Source of the DNA: JBKJML01 sp046596415
GTDB lineage: Bacteria; Actinomycetota; Thermoleophilia; Gaiellales; Gaiellaceae
Length of the DNA stretch: 8,080 nucleotides
Direction: 5' to 3'
Assembly: GCA_046596415.1 (NCBI GenBank)
Contig: JBKJML010000117.1
Span: forward strand, 1-8,080
The notes below the pieces were generated by a model that saw nothing but the letters and a program-made list of their open reading frames with translations, had not been told where the DNA came from and searched no databases. Made by a program: the position numbers and the translations under genes. This document shows positions 5,785-8,080 of the stretch, piece by piece. Each line of letters starts with the position of its first letter. Position 1 is the stretch's first letter.

Positions 5785-6651
5785 TCAGTTATAGGAGTTC
5801 GGAGCGGTTATCGCACCGAGGCCCGTGGAGACTTCGACCGCGTAACGGCGTACCACTTTGCCCAGCTCCTCCATGCCACCGGAGGGGAGCGTCAACTTCA
5901 GTCCCGTCAGGCTGATCGCGGCGACGCACGCCTGCCGGTGCCCGTAGACCGCGGCGCTGACGCAGAACACGCCCTCGCTGTCCTCTTCGTCGTCGACGGC
6001 GAACTGCCGGCCGCGCACCTCCTCCAGGTCGCGCAGCAGGTGCTCCACGTCGGTGATCGTCGTCGCCGTTCGCGCCGGCAGGCCCGTCTGCTTGACGATC
6101 GAGCGCACCCGCTCTTCGGGTAGGTGCGCGAGCAGCGCCTTCCCGATTGCGCTGCAGTGCGGCAGCTCCCGGCGGGCCAGGTTGCTCTGGAAGCGGACGA
6201 TGCCCGGGCCGTCCACGCGCCCGATGATCACCGCGTACCCCTCGTCGAGCACGCCGACGCGTGACGTCCAGCCCGTCTCGGCCGTCATCGTCCGCAGGGA
6301 CGGGAGCGCGACATCGAGCAGGCTGATCTGGGACAGCACCTGGTCGCCGAGCCGGGCCAGCGCGAACCCGAGCCCGTACCGGCGCCCTCTGCCCGTGCCG
6401 AGCTCGGCGACGAAGCCGCGGCCGGTCAGCGTCCGCAGCAGCGCGAGCGCGGTGCTCTTCGAGGTCTCGAGCCGGCGCGCGAGCTCGACCAGCCGCATCC
6501 CGTCCTCGCCGGCCTCGGCCAGGAGCTCGAGGATGTCCAGCGCCCGTTCGACGCTCCGGACGCGGTAGCGCCGCTCGGGATCGCTCCCGTCGGTGTTGTC
6601 ACCGGTGGCAGAGCCTGCCACGGGGCGGCTTGACTTTTTCTCGGCTGGCAC
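5785..6651 (-). CDS. IclR-family transcriptional regulator
   Basis: A 288-residue protein with a winged helix-turn-helix at about 32-95 (VRSVERALDILELL, then LARRLETSKSTALALLRTL as the HTH). The IclR effector-binding domain covers about 105-280, with hallmark stretches HCSAIGKALLAHLP, RGRQFAVDDEED and GVFCVSAAVYGHR. Family members bind small carboxylates and repress or activate the neighbouring catabolic operon. It lies directly upstream of, and reads into, the SDH-suy operon and is divergent from the TIM-barrel/transporter genes, so it plausibly controls both; the inducer is unknown. The GTG at 6651 gives about 30 poorly conserved residues ahead of the HTH, and GAGGG lies 10 bases upstream. 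A start some residues further in is possible. Confidence 0.9.
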   Translation of the reverse strand: MPAEKKSSRPVAGSATGDNTDGSDPERRYRVRSVERALDILELLAEAGEDGMRLVELARRLETSKSTALALLRTLTGRGFVAELGTGRGRRYGLGFALARLGDQVLSQISLLDVALPSLRTMTAETGWTSRVGVLDEGYAVIIGRVDGPGIVRFQSNLARRELPHCSAIGKALLAHLPEERVRSIVKQTGLPARTATTITDVEHLLRDLEEVRGRQFAVDDEEDSEGVFCVSAAVYGHRQACVAAISLTGLKLTLPSGGMEELGKVVRRYAVEVSTGLGAITAPNSYN

Positions 6652-6691
6652 TTAGGAATGTCCCTCGTATGTTGCGCAGAGCGCATCGCCA

Positions 6692-6706
6692 TTCGGCACA
6701 GCCGAA
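6692..6706. promoter_or_regulatory. Candidate IclR operator palindrome
   Basis: TTCGGC-ACA-GCCGAA is a perfect 6-bp inverted repeat with a 3-base centre. It sits midway in the only divergent intergenic region, between iclR and the TIM-barrel gene. IclR proteins commonly bind short palindromes of this size and general TTC...GAA form. It lies where transcription of iclR would start from the minus-strand promoter proposed at 6708-6735, a position suited to autorepression. A hairpin in the plus-strand transcript is a less likely reading, as there is no U tract. Confidence 0.5.
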
Positions 6707-6707
6707 C

Positions 6708-6735
6708 AATATGACGAACCCAGCCAGAAAATCAA
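6708..6735 (-). promoter_or_regulatory. Possible promoter for iclR and the SDH-suy operon
   Basis: On the minus strand, TTGATT (6735-6730) and CATATT (6713-6708) are separated by 16 bases; each matches four of six consensus positions of a vegetative sigma factor. The predicted start falls at about 6701, within the palindrome. The match is modest and other spacings are possible. I found no comparable plus-strand promoter for the TIM-barrel gene. Confidence 0.35.
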
Positions 6736-6746
6736 CACCGCGATGA
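6711..6746 (+). other. Possible 11-residue leader ORF ending in the start of the next gene
   Basis: An ATG at 6711 opens an 11-codon frame (MTNPARKSTPR) whose TGA at 6744-6746 overlaps the ATG of the TIM-barrel gene at 6743 as ATGA. That arrangement allows translational coupling, and the downstream gene has no obvious ribosome binding site of its own. No clear ribosome binding site precedes this short frame either, so it may be chance. Confidence 0.2.
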
Positions 6747-7735
6747 AGGTCGCCGGCGTGATCGGCCGGCTCGGCCTGCCCGCTCCCGCGGGCGGCCCGC
6801 AGCCGAGCACGCTCCGTTTTCCGGACGGGGCCCACTTCCGGGTCGAGATCCCGAGCGTCGAGAATCTCCGCGTCTTCGAAGCGGTGCTGCTGGCGGCGCT
6901 CGAGCACGAGGTCGTCGTGAACCGCGTCTCGCAGGGGAGTGGTGCGATGCTGCTCTCCGAGTCCGAGCTGCGCGAGATGGCGTCGCTCGGTGCCTCCGCG
7001 GGCGTCGAGGTCTCGCTCTTCGTCGGTCCGCGTGAGGGGTACGGCGTCGGCGCGCATGCTCGGTCCGCGGACGGTGCCGGACATGCCGCTCAGGTTCGCG
7101 GGATGCGTGGCCTCGCGTACGCGGTCGAGGACGTCGCACGCGCGGCCGAGGCTGGGATTCGCAGCTTCCTGATCGCCGACCCGGGCCTGCTCACCGTCCT
7201 CTGCGACATGCAGGCGGCCGGCGAGCTCCCTGCCGACTGCTGCTGGAAGATCTCGGTTGCGATGGCCCCCTCGAACCCGGCCGCGATCGCCGTGCTCGAG
7301 CGCCTCGGCGCCACCACCGCCAACATCCCGTCGGACGTGACGATCGCCGAGCTCGCCGAGCTGCGGGCCGCCACTGCGCTCCCGATCGATCTCTATCTGG
7401 AGTCGACCGACAGCCTCGGCGGGGTCGTCCGCGGCAACGAGATGGCTGATCTTGTCGCCGTTGGTGCTCCGCTCTACGCCAAGTTCGGGCTGCGGAACTC
7501 GCAACCGCTCTATCCGCTCGGCGAGCACCTCGTGGAGCAGGCGATCGCGATCGGCCGAGCCAAGGTCGCTCGCGCCGCCGTCGCGCTCGAGTGGATGCGC
7601 CGGCTCGACCCGAGCCTCGTCCAGTCCGCTTCCGGCGCCGAGGGGCTTCGCGTACCGTCGGTCGCCGCAGCGGCCACGCTCAACCACTCGCCTCGGCTTT
7701 CGTCCTCAGAGTCAATCGCTTCCCAAACCACGTAG
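6743..7735 (+). CDS. Uncharacterised TIM-barrel-like protein, remotely U32-peptidase-like
   Basis: I do not recognise a specific family for this 330-residue soluble protein. Alternating beta/alpha segments suggest a TIM barrel: VENLRVFEAVLLAAL (about 40-54), VEVSLFVGPREGYG, AAEAGIRSFLIADPGLL, WKISVAMAPSNPAAI, LGATTANIPSDVTIAELAEL, LPIDLYLES, and ADLVAVGAPLYAKFGLRNSQ leading to PLYPLGEHLV near the end. The late arrangement vaguely recalls U32-type proteins, but I see no decisive catalytic motif. There is no signal peptide or membrane segment. The last 35 or so residues are Ser/Ala-rich and look disordered. The start is uncertain: the ATG at 6743 lacks a good ribosome binding site but overlaps a short upstream frame. 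It is divergent from iclR across the candidate operator and 11 bases before a solute-binding protein gene, suggesting co-transcription with an uptake system. Confidence 0.6.
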   Translation: MKVAGVIGRLGLPAPAGGPQPSTLRFPDGAHFRVEIPSVENLRVFEAVLLAALEHEVVVNRVSQGSGAMLLSESELREMASLGASAGVEVSLFVGPREGYGVGAHARSADGAGHAAQVRGMRGLAYAVEDVARAAEAGIRSFLIADPGLLTVLCDMQAAGELPADCCWKISVAMAPSNPAAIAVLERLGATTANIPSDVTIAELAELRAATALPIDLYLESTDSLGGVVRGNEMADLVAVGAPLYAKFGLRNSQPLYPLGEHLVEQAIAIGRAKVARAAVALEWMRRLDPSLVQSASGAEGLRVPSVAAAATLNHSPRLSSSESIASQTT

Positions 7736-7740
7736 GAGGG
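7734..7740 (+). promoter_or_regulatory. Ribosome binding site for the solute-binding protein
   Basis: AGGAGGG with a 6-base spacer to the ATG at 7747. Its first two bases are part of the TAG stop of the upstream gene, so a ribosome finishing there is placed directly on this site. Confidence 0.7.
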
Positions 7741-7746
7741 TCTCCC

Positions 7747-8080
7747 ATGTCAAGACGCAGGAAGCTTTCCGTCGCCGCCGCAGTTATCGCGGTTGCGGCC
7801 GCGGCCGTCAGCGGAACCGTCGTGTCATCGGCACGGTCGGCCCCGGCGGAACGCACCACCGCCACGGCGACCGGGTGCACGTCGTCGAAGGGCACGCTCA
7901 GATACGGCATCGCCGGGGCGGGCATCTCGCAGCTCGACCCGAACACGATCAACTTCGCCGGCCAGGCACCGTTGCAGACGCTGCTCTACAACGGCCTCTC
8001 GAAGTACGACCGCAACATGCAGGTCGTCCCGGACCTCGCCACCAAGTGGCGCTCCTCGAACGACCTCAAGACCTGGTTCT
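7747..8080 (+). CDS. ABC transporter substrate-binding protein, family 5 (peptide/nickel/opine type), N-terminal part
   Basis: The gene runs off the window; 111 codons are visible. Residues 1-34 form a secretion signal: RRRK (3-6), a hydrophobic Ala/Val core (7-21) and likely cleavage after an alanine between 29 and 34. A single cysteine at 44 lacks a proper lipobox, so a classical Sec signal is favoured, though a lipoprotein is not excluded. The mature start LRYGIAG, then ISQLDPNTINF, LLYNGLSKYD and PDLATKW, follows the opening of family 5 solute-binding proteins. These capture oligopeptides, nickel complexes, opines or other small polar compounds outside the membrane and deliver them to an ABC permease, presumably encoded beyond 8080. 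Its placement beside the IclR-controlled sulfonate genes makes it a candidate importer for the pathway's substrate or precursor, but nothing visible fixes the ligand. Confidence 0.85.
   Translation, partial: MSRRRKLSVAAAVIAVAAAAVSGTVVSSARSAPAERTTATATGCTSSKGTLRYGIAGAGISQLDPNTINFAGQAPLQTLLYNGLSKYDRNMQVVPDLATKWRSSNDLKTWF

Noticed and set aside
6599..7687. 362-codon open frame on the minus strand opposite the TIM-barrel gene
   Set aside because: It would also overlap the start of iclR and the control region. No domain is visible, and the plus-strand frame has clear beta/alpha periodicity and a proper junction with the next gene.

Overview
High-GC bacterial DNA with tightly packed, often overlapping genes, GTG and TTG starts and strong third-position G/C. 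It looks like an actinobacterium, possibly of the deep Thermoleophilia type; that placement is an inference from composition and gene style, not from a marker gene. No RNA gene, insertion sequence, CRISPR array or recognisable phage gene is visible.

Layout. (i) Bases 1-913, plus strand: the 3' end of a class I fumarase/tartrate-dehydratase beta-type subunit, overlapped by comA (phosphosulfolactate synthase). (ii) Bases 931-6651, minus strand, read right to left: an IclR regulator, a succinate dehydrogenase/fumarate reductase-like complex in the order B-A-C-D, then suyA and suyB ((R)-3-sulfolactate sulfo-lyase). The last six genes have gaps of 2 to 29 bases or 4-base overlaps, so they look like one operon converging on comA. 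(iii) Bases 6652-6742: a divergent control region with a 15-bp palindrome typical in size and shape of an IclR operator. (iv) Bases 6743-8080, plus strand: an unrecognised TIM-barrel-like protein and the start of a family 5 ABC-transporter solute-binding protein.

How it may work together. SuyAB is a confident call and makes this a C3-sulfonate locus: sulfolactate is split to pyruvate and sulfite. The notable feature is that suyAB is co-transcribed with a whole SDH-like complex and lies beside a fumarase-like hydro-lyase. Replacing one carboxylate of succinate, fumarate and malate by a sulfonate gives 3-sulfopropionate, 3-sulfoacrylate and 3-sulfolactate. The cluster could therefore run a sulfonate copy of the succinate-fumarate-malate segment, ending in C-S cleavage by SuyAB. 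This is a hypothesis. The flavoprotein lacks the usual covalent-FAD histidine, so the redox step may run as a reduction, or on an unusual substrate. The role of ComA, which normally makes a C-S bond from sulfite and phosphoenolpyruvate, is unexplained in a locus that releases sulfite.
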